The position numbers were made by a program, and so were the translations under genes. Below are positions 27,891 through 36,852 of a stretch of 64,000 nt of DNA, one piece after another; within the stretch, counting starts at the first letter, position 1; every line of letters starts with the position of its first letter. This DNA comes from Stutzerimonas kunmingensis (GTDB taxonomy: Bacteria > Pseudomonadota > Gammaproteobacteria > Pseudomonadales > Pseudomonadaceae). The stretch covers positions 1,054,001 through 1,118,000 of the forward strand of contig NZ_PISM01000004.1 of assembly GCF_002929225.1 (NCBI RefSeq), read 5' to 3'. The notes below the pieces were generated by a model. That model was not told where the DNA came from, made no database searches, and was given only the letters and a program-made list of their open reading frames with translations.

Positions 27891-28312
27891 TTATTATTTC
27901 TCCTCGTTGGATGACGCTCTGAAGTCGCTCTTTACGGCGCCATGCAATAAAACATTACAGAGGTTTTTCAACCTTTAGACTTTAGTCGCCAAGTCCCGCA
28001 AGTCAACGTGCTAGACGGTCGCAGGCATATCGTGCATGTGCGCGATATTCGCGTACGACCCGTAAAGTTGCACAAGACAACGGCCTGGCGGTTAAAGACT
28101 AAAGGGTGTGCCGGGCAATCTGCGTCGCCGCGGGTGGCAGCATCCTAGCGTTTTGCTCGGGCAGAGTCGAATGGCCATCGCATAATCGCCTGATGAGTGA
28201 GGCTGAATTCACATTTTTGCTGCTGGTGCGTCTGCCGGCCGAAGTCACTTATCAATGGCGCGCCGAATAACGCTTGCTAGAATTCGAGCACATAACATTG
28301 CGAGAACGTCAG
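27891..28312. promoter_or_regulatory. Porin promoter region with inverted repeats
   Basis: A 422-base gap between divergent genes. CCTTTAGACTTTA (27972-27984) recurs in inverted form at 28093-28105 (TAAAGACTAAAGG), 12 of 13 bases matching, about 110 bases apart. Between them is a near-palindrome GTGCGCGA-TAT-TCGCGTAC near 28040-28058. These look like operator sites for a porin regulator. A 25-codon ORF lies at 28193-28270. Nothing else is recognisable. Confidence 0.45.
28193..28270 (+). CDS. Possible 25-residue small ORF
   Basis: ATG at 28193 to TAA at 28270; product MSEAEFTFLLLVRLPAEVTY followed by QWRAE. The high-GC third positions resemble coding sequence, but the upstream ribosome site is poor (only a TGATGAG context). 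It sits 42 bases before the glutaredoxin gene. It may be a chance ORF. Confidence 0.2.
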   Translation: MSEAEFTFLLLVRLPAEVTYQWRAE

Positions 28313-28558
28313 ATGTTACCGGAATGCCAACTGTTCGGGACCTTGGGCTGCCATCTATGCGAGCAGGCCGAGGAAGTGCTCATGCCTTTGGTCGAATATG
28401 GGCTGCTGGTCGAGTTGATCGATATCGCTGAGCGCCCTGATTGGGTCGAGGATTATGGTTTGCGAATCCCGGTGCTTCGTCGCGTCGATACCGGTTCCGA
28501 ATTGAACTGGCCGTTCGAGGCAGAGCAGGTGGTGAGCTTTCTTCAGGGTTCGACGTGA
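28313..28558 (+). CDS. Glutaredoxin-family (DUF836-like) thiol protein
   Basis: An 81-residue thioredoxin-fold protein with the active-site motif CHLC at residues 13-16 (FGTLGCHLCEQAEEVL) and a cis-Pro loop RIPVLRR. Short length fits the glutaredoxin-2-like/DUF836 group. The ATG at 28313 (MLPECQLFG) was chosen over 28274 for the GAGAAC ribosome site and family length. Ends at a bidirectional terminator. Confidence 0.87.
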   Translation: MLPECQLFGTLGCHLCEQAEEVLMPLVEYGLLVELIDIAERPDWVEDYGLRIPVLRRVDTGSELNWPFEAEQVVSFLQGST

Positions 28559-28580
28559 TATTGAACAAATTACAGGCATA

Positions 28581-28608
28581 AAAAAACCGGCATGTTTGCC
28601 GGTTTTTT
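28581..28608. terminator. Bidirectional intrinsic terminator
   Basis: AAAAAACCGGCA-TGTT-TGCCGGTTTTTT between the glutaredoxin gene (plus) and tRNA-Pro (minus). A run on one side and T run on the other make it work for both. Confidence 0.93.
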
Positions 28609-28641
28609 GTTCAGCTAAGCAGCTAGCTGAACAGCGGGATA

Positions 28642-28718
28642 TGGTCGGAGCGACTGGATTCGAACCAGCGACCTTCTCGTCCCGAACGAGACGCGCTACC
28701 AAGCTGCGCTACGCTCCG
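28642..28718 (-). tRNA. tRNA-Pro (anticodon CGG)
   Basis: A 77-base cloverleaf on the minus strand. Acceptor arms CGGAGCG/CGCTCCG, D-arm GCGCAGCTTGGTAGCGC, anticodon stem TCTCG/CGAGA with loop TTCGGGA (anticodon CGG, reads CCG), T-arm containing GGTTCGAATCC, discriminator A and an encoded CCA (28642-28644). Followed downstream by the bidirectional terminator. Confidence 0.97.
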
Positions 28719-28871
28719 AAGATGGCGCGCATTCTACAGAAAAAGTTTTGTTGCACAAGGTGTTAGGAGAGGTTTTTTTGGGGGCGGCCAGCCTTTTGCG
28801 AGCTGCTAGCGGAACAATCGACCTTCGCGGCAGATAACCTAGGATCTACCTTGTGCGAAGGTCGACCTGGC

Positions 28872-29093
28872 TCAGAGTTCTCGTACGGTGCGAACCTGAT
28901 CCTTGTTCACTTTGCCTGGCTTGCCATCGATTTGCTCATATTCGTAGAAGCCCGACTCGTCATCGAAATCGGGATGGTCCAGAGTTTGAATTTCACGACC
29001 ATCGTTGAGCGTGATCACGCTGGGGTTCGCGCAGCCGGCAAGGACGGTAAAGCCCAGCGTGAGTAGCAGGGCGGGGATGATGCGTGGTTGCAT
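28872..29093 (-). CDS. YgdI/YgdR-type small lipoprotein
   Basis: A 73-residue lipoprotein: signal peptide MQPRIIPALLLTLGFTVLAG with lipobox LAGC, then a short SH3-like domain (VITLNDGREIQTLDHPDFD, then GFYEYEQIDGKPGKVNKDQV) as in DUF903 proteins. Located between tRNA-Pro and mobA on the same strand, an arrangement also found in P. aeruginosa. Function unknown; envelope-located. Confidence 0.9.
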   Translation of the reverse strand: MQPRIIPALLLTLGFTVLAGCANPSVITLNDGREIQTLDHPDFDDESGFYEYEQIDGKPGKVNKDQVRTVREL

Positions 29094-29138
29094 GACGCTG
29101 TTCCTTCTGCGGGTTCGATACCCATGGGACGAAACCCA

Positions 29139-29744
29139 CTAGGACGAAGTTCCCCTCGAACCAGTGATCTTGAGCAGCTCCGGTGTATTCAGGTTGGCGA
29201 GGCGGGGGTCGCCCCGGTGTACCTCAAGCGCACGGGCGTCAAGATGAAGAAGTGCACGCAAAGGGCTGCGTTCGCCAGAATGCCAGCAAGCGTCAACTTC
29301 GGCCTGTCGGCCGGTGGGAATTATGCTGAACAGGGGCTCCCACTGGCCTTCGCAGCTCAGCATGACTGGCCTGTCTGGCTCTTCGAGCGCGGTCTGGTAG
29401 AGCGACTGCAGCAAGGGGCGATCAATCAACGGGGTGTCGCACGGCAGTACGAGCATCCAGGCGTTGCGAGCAGCTGCAAGACCGCTGCGTATTCCAGCAA
29501 GGGGCCCGGGGAATCCCTGCTCTTCATCACTAATCAATCGATCGGCATAGGCCGAGTAGCGGGCTCGATTGCGGTTGCAGGACAGCAGGAGGTCGTCTGT
29601 CAATGGCTGAACGGTCTCATGCAACCATGCAATCAACGGGCGTCCCTGCCATTCGACCAGTCCTTTGTCCTGTCCTCCCATACGTTGCCCACGGCCACCC
29701 GCCAGAAGCAGGATGGAGCAGGAAGGCAGTAGCGGGTCGGGCAT
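29139..29744 (-). CDS. mobA: Molybdenum cofactor guanylyltransferase
   Basis: A 201-residue enzyme that adds GMP to molybdopterin to give the MGD cofactor used by nitrate reductases and formate dehydrogenases. The nucleotide-binding N-terminus [20 protein letters not shown] is diagnostic, and [14 protein letters not shown] carries the metal-binding aspartate. Two bases upstream of its start codon is the TGA of a truncated same-strand reading frame (see 29747-29824). Confidence 0.95.
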   Translation of the reverse strand: MPDPLLPSCSILLLAGGRGQRMGGQDKGLVEWQGRPLIAWLHETVQPLTDDLLLSCNRNRARYSAYADRLISDEEQGFPGPLAGIRSGLAAARNAWMLVLPCDTPLIDRPLLQSLYQTALEEPDRPVMLSCEGQWEPLFSIIPTGRQAEVDACWHSGERSPLRALLHLDARALEVHRGDPRLANLNTPELLKITGSRGTSS

Positions 29745-29746
29745 AT

Positions 29747-29824
29747 CATCGCTCCAGAAAAGCTTGCATATAGCGCTCGGGCTGGCGGTCGGGCAGCGTG
29801 CGCACGGGAGGTGTGGAGGCCAGG
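29747..29824 (-). pseudogene. C-terminal remnant of a lost gene upstream of mobA
   Basis: A 25-residue open stretch (product ending [17 protein letters not shown], then TGA) ends two bases before mobA and is closed upstream by an in-frame TAA. Its codon bias looks coding and its stop/start spacing is that of an operon junction. This suggests the tail of a former upstream gene cut off by a rearrangement. No family recognised. Confidence 0.35.
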
Positions 29825-29975
29825 CGCTCGGGTTATTGGAATCTGTGTCGCGCTTCGGCGACCCAGGAGTGCTTCAGCTAAACCAACGAAAAATCCTGTT
29901 GTCTATCTCCTCCATCCACTTTCTCTGGAAGAGGGTGCCGCCTGCTCATTGGCTGAATACAAGGAGAACAATCAA

Positions 29976-30266
29976 ATGCAGGAGAGAAACGTTTGGGTTG
30001 ATTATGCCAAGGCGATCGGGATCATTCTTGTTGTCTACGGGCATGTCGCGCGAGGCGTGTTCAATGCCGGGTTGCCGATGGATGAGGCGCGATTCGTGCT
30101 GGTCGACAGCATCATTTACAGCTTTCACATGCCGCTGTTCTTCTTCCTGTCGGGTTTATTCTTCTTCGATTCGTTGCAGAAGCGGGGCCGGGGCGGGTTG
30201 ATCATCAACAAGGTCGACACAATCGTCTATCCCTTTATTGTCTGGTCTTTACTACAAGGTCTGTAA
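29976..30266 (+). pseudogene. Truncated acyltransferase-3 family protein (N-terminal 96 residues)
   Basis: Begins MQERNVWVDYAKAIGIILVV then GHVARG, with the conserved acyltransferase-3 helix and the catalytic-type histidine, followed by FHMPLFFFLSGLFF. Full-length relatives are about 330-380 residues; here the frame stops after VYPFIVWSLLQGL. It has a good ribosome site (AAGGAG) and is AT-richer than its neighbours. Sequence after the stop (30267-30420) does not continue the protein in any frame I read, so the 3' part is lost. Compare the intact acyltransferase at 48941-50032 in the prophage. Confidence 0.75.
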
Positions 30267-30522
30267 GCTCGCAGCGGCTAAAAACCAAGAAATGAGCGGG
30301 TGATCGGGCGGGTTTTGATCGATTTGCCGCTTTCAAAATCGGCAAGGGCTGAAGTCGGTCAAAAAACAGGCGGCTTTTTCAGACCTTCCTTAGAGGCCCG
30401 AGGCCCCGAAATGCTCCTGCATGAATATTTCTATATTTCAAATGTAATTACATGAGTTTGTTTCACGCAGTCATGGCGCGGACAATCAGCGTATTCATGC
30501 AGAACGACATTTGGAGTGAGAA
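30267..30522. promoter_or_regulatory. metE upstream region with palindromic operator candidate
   Basis: The left part (to about 30400) is unassigned sequence next to the truncated acyltransferase. The right part is AT-rich promoter DNA with a perfect 12-base palindrome ATGTAATTACAT (30442-30453) and, just before it, TGAATATTTC/ATATTTCA. MetR-type sites are TGAA-N5-TTCA; the spacing here does not fit exactly. No cobalamin riboswitch (B12 box) is seen. Confidence 0.45.
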
Positions 30523-32832
30523 ATGGCTGTAGCGCACAACCTCGGTTTTCCACGCATTGGTGTGGACCGCGAGCTGAAGAAAGCCCTGGAGGCATATTGG
30601 AAGGGCGAGCTGAACGAGCAGGGGTTGCGCCTGGTTGGTCGCCAGCTGCGTGCACAACACTGGCAAGCCCAGGCCGATGCCGGTATCCAGTTGCTGCCGG
30701 TGGGCGACTTCGCCTGGTATGACCAGGTTCTTACGCACTCGCTGATGTTCGGCGTGGTGCCGCAGCGCTTCCGCCCGGCCGATGGCCAACCGACGCTGGA
30801 CACGCTGTTCGCCATGGCCCGTGGCGTGACCAACAGCTGCTGCGGTGGCGGCCAGGCCCAGGAGATGACCAAGTGGTTCGATACCAACTATCACTATCTG
30901 GTACCGGAGTTCACCGTTGACCAGCAGTTCCAGCTGTCCTGGTCGCAATTGTTCGAAGAGGTCGAGGAGGCGCAGGCGCTGGGTCACACGATCAAGCCAG
31001 TGCTGGTCGGCCCGCTAACCTATCTCTGGCTGGGCAAGCTCAAGGGCGAGGCTGCCGAGCGTTTCGACAAGCTCGAGCTGCTCGAACGCCTCCTGCCGGT
31101 CTATGGCGAGGTGCTCGACCGGCTTGCGGCGCAGGGTGTCGAGTGGGTGCAGATCGACGAGCCGATCCTCGCCCTCGACCTGCCGCAGGACTGGAAGAAT
31201 GCCTTCGAGCGCGCCTACAACCTGCTGCAGCGGGCCCCGCTGAAGAAGCTGGTCGCCACCTACTTTGGCGGACTGGAGGACAACCTCAGCCTGGCGGCGG
31301 CGCTGCCGGTGGACGGCCTACACATCGATCTGGTGCGTGCGCCGGAGCAGTACCCGCTGATTCTCGACTGGTTGCCGACCTACAAGGTGCTGTCACTGGG
31401 GTTGGTCAATGGTCGCAACGTCTGGCGCTGCGACCTGGAGAAGGCCCTAGAGGTGGCGCGGCATGCCGCCGAGCGGCTGGGTGACCGCCTCTGGCTGGCG
31501 CCGTCCTGCTCCCTGCTGCACAGCCCGGTGGACCTTGAGCGCGAGGACCGGCTCGATCATGAACTGAATGGCTGGTTGGCCTTTGCCGTACAGAAATGCG
31601 CCGAAGTGGCGACCCTGGCCCGAGCCATCAACGAGCCGACGAATGAGGATGTCGCGGTCGAGCTGGCGCGCAGCCGTGCGGTGCAGGCGGCACGTCAGCA
31701 CTCGCCACGCATCCACAAGCCGCAGGTCCAGGCACGCCTGAATGCCATCCAGCCACAAGACAGCCAGCGTACCTCGGTGTTCGCTGCGCGCATCGAACAC
31801 CAGCGCGCGCGGCTCGACCTGCCGGCGTTCCCGACCACGACCATCGGCTCGTTCCCGCAGACGCCGGCTATCCGTCTGGCGCGGCAAGCCTACAAGCAGG
31901 GCCGGTTGCCGCTCGGTGATTACACCGAGGCGATGCAGGCCGAGATCCGCCATGCGGTGGCGGTGCAGGAGCAGATCGGCCTGGACGTGCTGGTGCATGG
32001 CGAAGCGGAGCGCAACGACATGGTCGAGTATTTCGCCGAGCAGCTCGATGGCTATGCCTTTACCCGGTTCGGCTGGGTACAGAGTTACGGCTCGCGTTGC
32101 GTGAAACCGGCGGTGATCTACGGCGACCTCAGCCGCCCGCAGCCGATGACCGTCGACTGGATTCGCTACGCCCAGCAGCAGACCGACCGGGTGATGAAGG
32201 GCATGCTCACCGGCCCGGTGACCATGCTGATGTGGTCGTTCGCTCGTGAGGATGTATCGCGTGAGGTTCAGGCACGGCAGCTGGCGCTGGCGATCCGTGA
32301 CGAGGTCTGCGATCTGGAAGCCACCGGCATCCGCATCATCCAGATCGATGAGGCGGCGTTCCGCGAGGGGTTGCCGTTGCGTCGCGCGCAGTGGCAGCAC
32401 TATCTGGACTGGGCGGTCGAGGCGTTCCGTCTGTGTGCCAGCGGCGTGCGCGACGAGACGCAGATCCACACGCACATGTGCTACAGCGAGTTCAACGACG
32501 TCATCGAGTCCATCGCGGCGATGGATGCCGATGTCATCACCATCGAGACCTCGCGCTCGCAGATGGAGCTGCTCGAAGCCTTCCGCGCCTTCGACTATCC
32601 CAATGACATCGGCCCGGGGGTCTACGACATCCACTCGCCACGCGTTCCGGATACTGCCGAAATGGTGCAGCTGCTGGAGAAGGCCGCCGAGCGCATCCCG
32701 GCCGAGCGGCTCTGGGTCAATCCGGATTGCGGGCTGAAGACCCGCGCCTGGCCGGAGACCGAGGCAGCGCTGGTGAACATGGTGGCTGCGGCCCGTCAGC
32801 TGCGCGCCTCGCGCAACGCCAAGGTCGCCTGA
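30523..32832 (+). CDS. metE: Cobalamin-independent methionine synthase
   Basis: A 769-residue enzyme transferring methyl from 5-methyltetrahydropteroyl-triglutamate to homocysteine. Two related barrels are visible; the N-terminal half starts [20 protein letters not shown]. The C-terminal zinc site is shown by HMCYSEF (His and Cys near residues 651-653) and NPDCGLKTR (Cys near 736). Standard length, GGAG ribosome site. Transcribed alone; ends at a stem-loop shared with glpD. Confidence 0.96.
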   Translation: MAVAHNLGFPRIGVDRELKKALEAYWKGELNEQGLRLVGRQLRAQHWQAQADAGIQLLPVGDFAWYDQVLTHSLMFGVVPQRFRPADGQPTLDTLFAMARGVTNSCCGGGQAQEMTKWFDTNYHYLVPEFTVDQQFQLSWSQLFEEVEEAQALGHTIKPVLVGPLTYLWLGKLKGEAAERFDKLELLERLLPVYGEVLDRLAAQGVEWVQIDEPILALDLPQDWKNAFERAYNLLQRAPLKKLVATYFGGLEDNLSLAAALPVDGLHIDLVRAPEQYPLILDWLPTYKVLSLGLVNGRNVWRCDLEKALEVARHAAERLGDRLWLAPSCSLLHSPVDLEREDRLDHELNGWLAFAVQKCAEVATLARAINEPTNEDVAVELARSRAVQAARQHSPRIHKPQVQARLNAIQPQDSQRTSVFAARIEHQRARLDLPAFPTTTIGSFPQTPAIRLARQAYKQGRLPLGDYTEAMQAEIRHAVAVQEQIGLDVLVHGEAERNDMVEYFAEQLDGYAFTRFGWVQSYGSRCVKPAVIYGDLSRPQPMTVDWIRYAQQQTDRVMKGMLTGPVTMLMWSFAREDVSREVQARQLALAIRDEVCDLEATGIRIIQIDEAAFREGLPLRRAQWQHYLDWAVEAFRLCASGVRDETQIHTHMCYSEFNDVIESIAAMDADVITIETSRSQMELLEAFRAFDYPNDIGPGVYDIHSPRVPDTAEMVQLLEKAAERIPAERLWVNPDCGLKTRAWPETEAALVNMVAAARQLRASRNAKVA

Positions 32833-32842
32833 GGTCGACGCG

Positions 32843-32872
32843 GGCGCAGCGCTCCAGTGCGGGCGCTGCGCC
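32843..32872. terminator. Stem-loop between convergent metE and glpD
   Basis: GGCGCAGCGC and GCGCTGCGCC form a perfect ten-base stem around a ten-base loop, 10 bases after the metE stop. No T run. Confidence 0.5.
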
Positions 32873-32880
32873 GTGGTGCG

Positions 32881-34425
32881 TCAGCCCTGGGCGACGTGGT
32901 CGAAGTGGGTCAGGCGCTCGGCTGTCCGGCTGTCCAGATAACGCTGCAGCAGTGCGACTTCCGCGGGCTGCATGAACAGGCCGAGCTTGGTGCGGCGCCA
33001 GAGGATGTCTTCTGTCGTCTGCGCCCATTCCTCGACCATCAGGTAGTCCACCTCGCGCGCATGCAGGCCGGCGCCGAAGCATTCGCCAAGGTCCTGCAGC
33101 GCATCGGTACCCTTGAGCAGCAGCCAGCTGCGGCTGCCGTAGGTGCGCGCCCAGCGCCGCGCAATCGGACCGGGCAACCATGGATAGCTGGCGCAGAGCG
33201 CGTGGGCCAACGCCGATGGCTCGTCCAGATGCTCACCGCCAGGCAGGGCGGCGTCATGCGTCCAGGGCTGTTTCATTTCGGGAAACAGCGGCGCCAGCTG
33301 TGCCAGTGCCGCTTCGGCGAGCTTGCGATAGGTGGTCAGCTTGCCGCCGAACACCGAGAGCAACGGTCCCTCACCGGCGCTATCGCTGAGTGTGAGCGTG
33401 TAGTCGCGGGTGATCGCCGAGGGCTGGTCGGACTCGTCATCGCAAAGCGGCCTGACCCCGGCATAGCTGTAGCGGATGTCGGCGCGGTGCAGCTGATGCT
33501 TGAAGTGCGCGTTGACGATGGCCAGCAGGTAGTCGATCTCCTTATCGGTGATCCGCACCTGCGCCGGGTCGCCGTGGTACGCGTGATCGGTGGTGCCGAT
33601 CAGGCTGAACTGGCCGAGATACGGCGTGATGAACACGATGCGCCGATCCTCGTTCTGCAGGATGTAGGCGTGATCGCCCTCATAGAGTTTCGGCACGACG
33701 ATGTGGCTGCCCTGGATCAGGCGCATGCCGTGAGGCGAAGTCTGCCGGAGCTGCTCTTCGATGAACGAGGCTACCCACGGTCCGGTGGCGTTGACCAGCG
33801 CGCGGGCGCGGATCGAAAACCGGCTGCCGTCCTGACGCTCCAGATGCAGATGCCAGAGCCCCTTGCTGCTGCGCGCGCTGACGCAGCGAGTGCGGGTGTG
33901 GATATGCGCGCCCAGCTCGCGTGCCGCCATGGCGTTGAGTACCACCAGCCGCGCATCGTCGACCCAGCAATCGGAATATTCGAAGCCGTGGGTGATTTCC
34001 TCCTTGAGCGGGCTGTCGGCACCGAAACGCAGGCTGCGCGAACCGCCGAGCTTTTCGCGCTTGCCGAGGTGATCGTAGAGAAACAGGCCAGTGCGGATCA
34101 TCCACGACGGGCGCAGATGCGGACGGTAGGGCAGCACGAAGCGTAGCGGGGTGATGATGTGCGGCGCCTTGGCCAGCAGCACTTCGCGCTCGGCCAGCGC
34201 TTCGCGAACCAGGCGCAGCTCGTAGTGTTCGAGATAGCGCAGCCCGCCGTGCACCAGCTTGCTGCTGGCAGAGGAGGTGTGTTCGCCCAGGTCGCCCTGT
34301 TCGCAGAGAAACACCGACAGGCCGCGCCCGACGGCATCGGCGGCGATACCTGCGCCATTGATGCCGCCGCCAACCACGGCCAGGTCGTAGACTTCCGCGA
34401 GCGGTGCAAGAAGAGGATGATTCAT
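32881..34425 (-). CDS. glpD: Aerobic glycerol-3-phosphate dehydrogenase
   Basis: A 514-residue membrane-associated flavoprotein oxidising sn-glycerol-3-phosphate to dihydroxyacetone phosphate. FAD-binding motif YDLAVVGGGINGAGIAADA lies at residues 13-31 and is followed by the conserved SSASSKLVHGGLRYLEHYE. The C-terminal GlpD domain is present. Other glp genes (glpF, glpK, glpR) are not in the window, so it is isolated here. Confidence 0.96.
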   Translation of the reverse strand: MNHPLLAPLAEVYDLAVVGGGINGAGIAADAVGRGLSVFLCEQGDLGEHTSSASSKLVHGGLRYLEHYELRLVREALAEREVLLAKAPHIITPLRFVLPYRPHLRPSWMIRTGLFLYDHLGKREKLGGSRSLRFGADSPLKEEITHGFEYSDCWVDDARLVVLNAMAARELGAHIHTRTRCVSARSSKGLWHLHLERQDGSRFSIRARALVNATGPWVASFIEEQLRQTSPHGMRLIQGSHIVVPKLYEGDHAYILQNEDRRIVFITPYLGQFSLIGTTDHAYHGDPAQVRITDKEIDYLLAIVNAHFKHQLHRADIRYSYAGVRPLCDDESDQPSAITRDYTLTLSDSAGEGPLLSVFGGKLTTYRKLAEAALAQLAPLFPEMKQPWTHDAALPGGEHLDEPSALAHALCASYPWLPGPIARRWARTYGSRSWLLLKGTDALQDLGECFGAGLHAREVDYLMVEEWAQTTEDILWRRTKLGLFMQPAEVALLQRYLDSRTAERLTHFDHVAQG

Positions 34426-34497
34426 GGGCGCTTATAACTACCGATTCTTTGTCGCCGTACGTTACCGCCATTCATCAATCATTAGCACTACAAAGCC

Positions 34498-34968
34498 ATG
34501 ACACCTGCCATCGACCTGTTGAAAAAAGCCCGAGCCGAGCACGCCGTACACAGTTACGAACACGATCCCAAGTCTGCGTCCTATGGACTGGAGGCGGCGG
34601 AAAAGCTCGGGCTTGATCCGGCGCGGGTATTCAAGACGCTGCTCGCCTGTAGCGAGAAGAACGAGCTACTGGTCGCCGTGGTGCCCGTCGCCGGCACCCT
34701 CGATCTCAAGGCGCTGGCCCAGGCGGCCGGCGTGAAGAAAGTGGAGATGGCCGATCCGATGGCGGCCCAGCGGGCCACCGGTTATCTGGTCGGTGGTATC
34801 AGTCCGCTGGCGCAGAAGAAGCGTCTGCGTACCTTTATCGACAGTTCTGCGCAGGCGCAGGCGAGCATCTACGTGAGCGCTGGTCGTCGCGGGTTGGAAG
34901 TCGAGTTGGCTCCAGCCGTGCTGGCTGAGCACAGCAAGGCTGTTTTTGCGTCGATCGGGCGCGGCTGA
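34498..34968 (+). CDS. ybaK: YbaK-type Cys-tRNA(Pro) deacylase
   Basis: A 156-residue trans-editing protein removing cysteine misacylated onto tRNA-Pro. The fold is shown by the conserved Lys in RVFKTLLA, VVPVAGTLDLKALA, and the GGISPLAQKKRLRTFID stretch. Length is typical. It is divergent from glpD across 72 bases. Confidence 0.92.
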   Translation: MTPAIDLLKKARAEHAVHSYEHDPKSASYGLEAAEKLGLDPARVFKTLLACSEKNELLVAVVPVAGTLDLKALAQAAGVKKVEMADPMAAQRATGYLVGGISPLAQKKRLRTFIDSSAQAQASIYVSAGRRGLEVELAPAVLAEHSKAVFASIGRG

Positions 34969-34995
34969 TAGCCGATAGCTGATAGCTGATAGCTG
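34967..34995. repeat. Short tandem repeat (GATAGCY, four copies)
   Basis: Four successive seven-base units GATAGC(C/T) begin at the ybaK stop codon. A variable-length tract here would not change ybaK. No other feature lies between it and the end of the ankyrin gene at 35049. Confidence 0.7.
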
Positions 34996-35048
34996 CGAGG
35001 GTCCGGTCAAGCGAGGTGAAAATTTGCACTGCGCCGAAACATCGTGCG

Positions 35049-35573
35049 TCAGCTGGAGACCAGGCTTCGCAACAACGCCTGGGCGTCCTGAGCACCCATC
35101 ATGGCTGCGGCGACCAGTGCTGTGGCGCCGTTGGCGTCGACGGCTTGCGGGTTGGCGCCCCGGGCGATCAGGTGTTCGATGATTTCGGTACGGTTGAACA
35201 TGGCTGCCATCATCAGAGCGGTTTTGCCGTCCTCGCAGGGGCTCTCGACATCGGCGCCGTGCGCCAGCAGCAACTCGATCATGTTCAGGTCGCCCTTGAA
35301 GGCTGCGCCCGCCAGCGGCGTATGACCGCGAATATTGCGCAGCTGCGGATCGGCGCCATGCTCGAGCAGCACACGACTGGCGTCGAGGTGGCCGTGGTAG
35401 CTGGCGAGCATCAGTAGGCTGTCACCGGCGTGATTGCGAAGATCGGCTGGCATACCCTGCCTGAGCAGTTCACCAAGGCGCGAGCTGTCGCCGTTGCGAG
35501 CGCTGTCGAACACCTGCTCGGCGAAGGCGAGGGTGGCATCATCCAGTTCTGGCAGTTGTCTGGGCGTTTGCAT
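35049..35573 (-). CDS. Ankyrin-repeat protein
   Basis: A 174-residue protein with about four ankyrin repeats from residue 30: NHAGDSLLMLASYHGHLDAS, RNIRGHTPLAGAAFKGDLNM, CEDGKTALMMAAMFNRTEII, DANGATALVAAAMMGAQDAQ. No signal peptide is seen. It resembles AnkB-type proteins found beside catalase genes in Pseudomonas, but no catalase gene is present. A protein-protein interaction role is expected. Confidence 0.88.
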   Translation of the reverse strand: MQTPRQLPELDDATLAFAEQVFDSARNGDSSRLGELLRQGMPADLRNHAGDSLLMLASYHGHLDASRVLLEHGADPQLRNIRGHTPLAGAAFKGDLNMIELLLAHGADVESPCEDGKTALMMAAMFNRTEIIEHLIARGANPQAVDANGATALVAAAMMGAQDAQALLRSLVSS

Positions 35574-35801
35574 CGCGGTTCTCCATGGCTGTCAGCAGTT
35601 CGCCTGCCGTGTCGAAAGCCATTGTCGTGATCGGGCTGGCGATGCGCCAACCAAGGCTTTCTATCTTGCGGATAGGCGCTCTGTATGTGCGCCCAGTCCG
35701 AGGCGATGGCCAGTCCGAAGGAATATCGGAACGCCATCGGATCAGGCTCGCATGCCAGAAGCCGGTGCGGTTGTGGCAGTATTCGACGGCCCGACACTCC
35801 G

Positions 35802-36041
35802 ATGCCCGAAGCGATGAAGCCTGAAGATCTCGAACGCCTGGTGACCCAGACGATGCCCTACGGTAAGTACAAGGGCCGGTTGATAGCCGATCTGCCGGGT
35901 AATTACCTCAACTGGTTCGCCCGCGTCGGCTTCCCGCCTGGCAGCCTCGGCCAGCTGCTGGAGCTGATGCACGAGATCGACCACAACGGGCTTTCAGCCC
36001 TGTTGGAACCCTTGCGCCGCCGCAACGCCTCGCGCGGCTGA
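35802..36041 (+). CDS. DUF3820 family protein
   Basis: A 79-residue protein with the DUF3820 core TMPYGKYKGRLIADLPGNYL followed by NWFAR and a helical C-terminus. Related P. aeruginosa proteins are annotated as quorum-regulated, which I cannot test here. Start either ATG 35802 or 35814; no strong ribosome site at either. Convergent with the gene ending at 36062. Confidence 0.85.
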   Translation: MPEAMKPEDLERLVTQTMPYGKYKGRLIADLPGNYLNWFARVGFPPGSLGQLLELMHEIDHNGLSALLEPLRRRNASRG

Positions 36042-36061
36042 TCGCCGGCGAGTGCCTACCG

Positions 36062-36595
36062 TCACGGTTGCTCGGTTTGCTCGCGCAACACCTCCAGGGC
36101 CGGCGCGGCATAGATGCCTACTTCCACCGCCAGCGCCATCAGTCGTGGCACATCGCAGGTGTAGACCAGCACCGCCTGCAGCTCATCGTCCAGCGGCTCG
36201 CTGAAGTCCACCAGCACGTAGCCACCTTTCTCCGGATACAGGCTGCTCAGCTGCACCTGAATGCGGTTCAGCGCTGTCAGCGGCTCGGTCTTGGCGAGCT
36301 GCTTGGGCTTGAGGACGAAGGTCACGCTGTCGCCGAAGGAGGCGACGATCTGTGTGAACAGCTCCTGATAATCATCAGCCTGGAACAACACCGTCTCCGG
36401 CAGGCTGCCGACCACCACCCATTCGCCGAGAGAAATGGGAAAGCTGTCGTCGTAATTGATGTCTGGGTTGGCCTGTAGAAATGCCTGCGGATCGGCGTAC
36501 GCCTCCGCGGCTTCTGCCGCGACGCGGCCAATTTCGTCGTCGGTCATGCAGCCGGAGCTGATAAGGCTGATCAGTGCGGCAAGTTGGTCTTTCAT
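36062..36595 (-). CDS. Conserved hypothetical protein
   Basis: A 177-residue acidic cytoplasmic protein beginning MKDQLAALISLISSGCMTDD. No signal peptide, membrane segment or catalytic motif is evident. ATG 36595 has AGGAAC upstream. It is divergent from tsdB. I do not recognise the family. Confidence 0.7.
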   Translation of the reverse strand: MKDQLAALISLISSGCMTDDEIGRVAAEAAEAYADPQAFLQANPDINYDDSFPISLGEWVVVGSLPETVLFQADDYQELFTQIVASFGDSVTFVLKPKQLAKTEPLTALNRIQVQLSSLYPEKGGYVLVDFSEPLDDELQAVLVYTCDVPRLMALAVEVGIYAAPALEVLREQTEQP

Positions 36596-36852
36596 GGGTG
36601 TTCCTGCGCGAGTGAGCACGCAAGGATAACCAAGGTCGTTGTCTCGTGTGCACCGCTGGTTGCGCAGCGGGCCGCTGTGTCTGGTATATGCAAAGCAGTT
36701 CTAAGCTTATTCTGTTTCTGGAGGGCTGCCGTGGCGATGTGATAGCGTCGCTTCTGCGACAAGCTGCCGCACACCATCGATAGAACCCGAGCGTCGGCGA
36801 AGACCACGCCGGTGGCGGCAAGCATAACTACAACCGCTGATGAGGCCCTTTC

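Noticed and set aside
28642..28718. tRNA-Pro as the prophage integration target
   Set aside because: It is 14 kb from the element and no tRNA fragment repeats at either prophage end; the repeat matches the ArsC/YffB-family gene instead.
30267..30522. Cobalamin riboswitch ahead of metE
   Set aside because: No B12 box or matching long conserved fold seen in the available 256 bases.
31447..32634. 395-codon open frame opposite metE
   Set aside because: Antisense shadow of a fully conserved enzyme.
32857..34146. 429-codon open frame opposite glpD
   Set aside because: Antisense shadow; glpD motifs are intact on the other strand.
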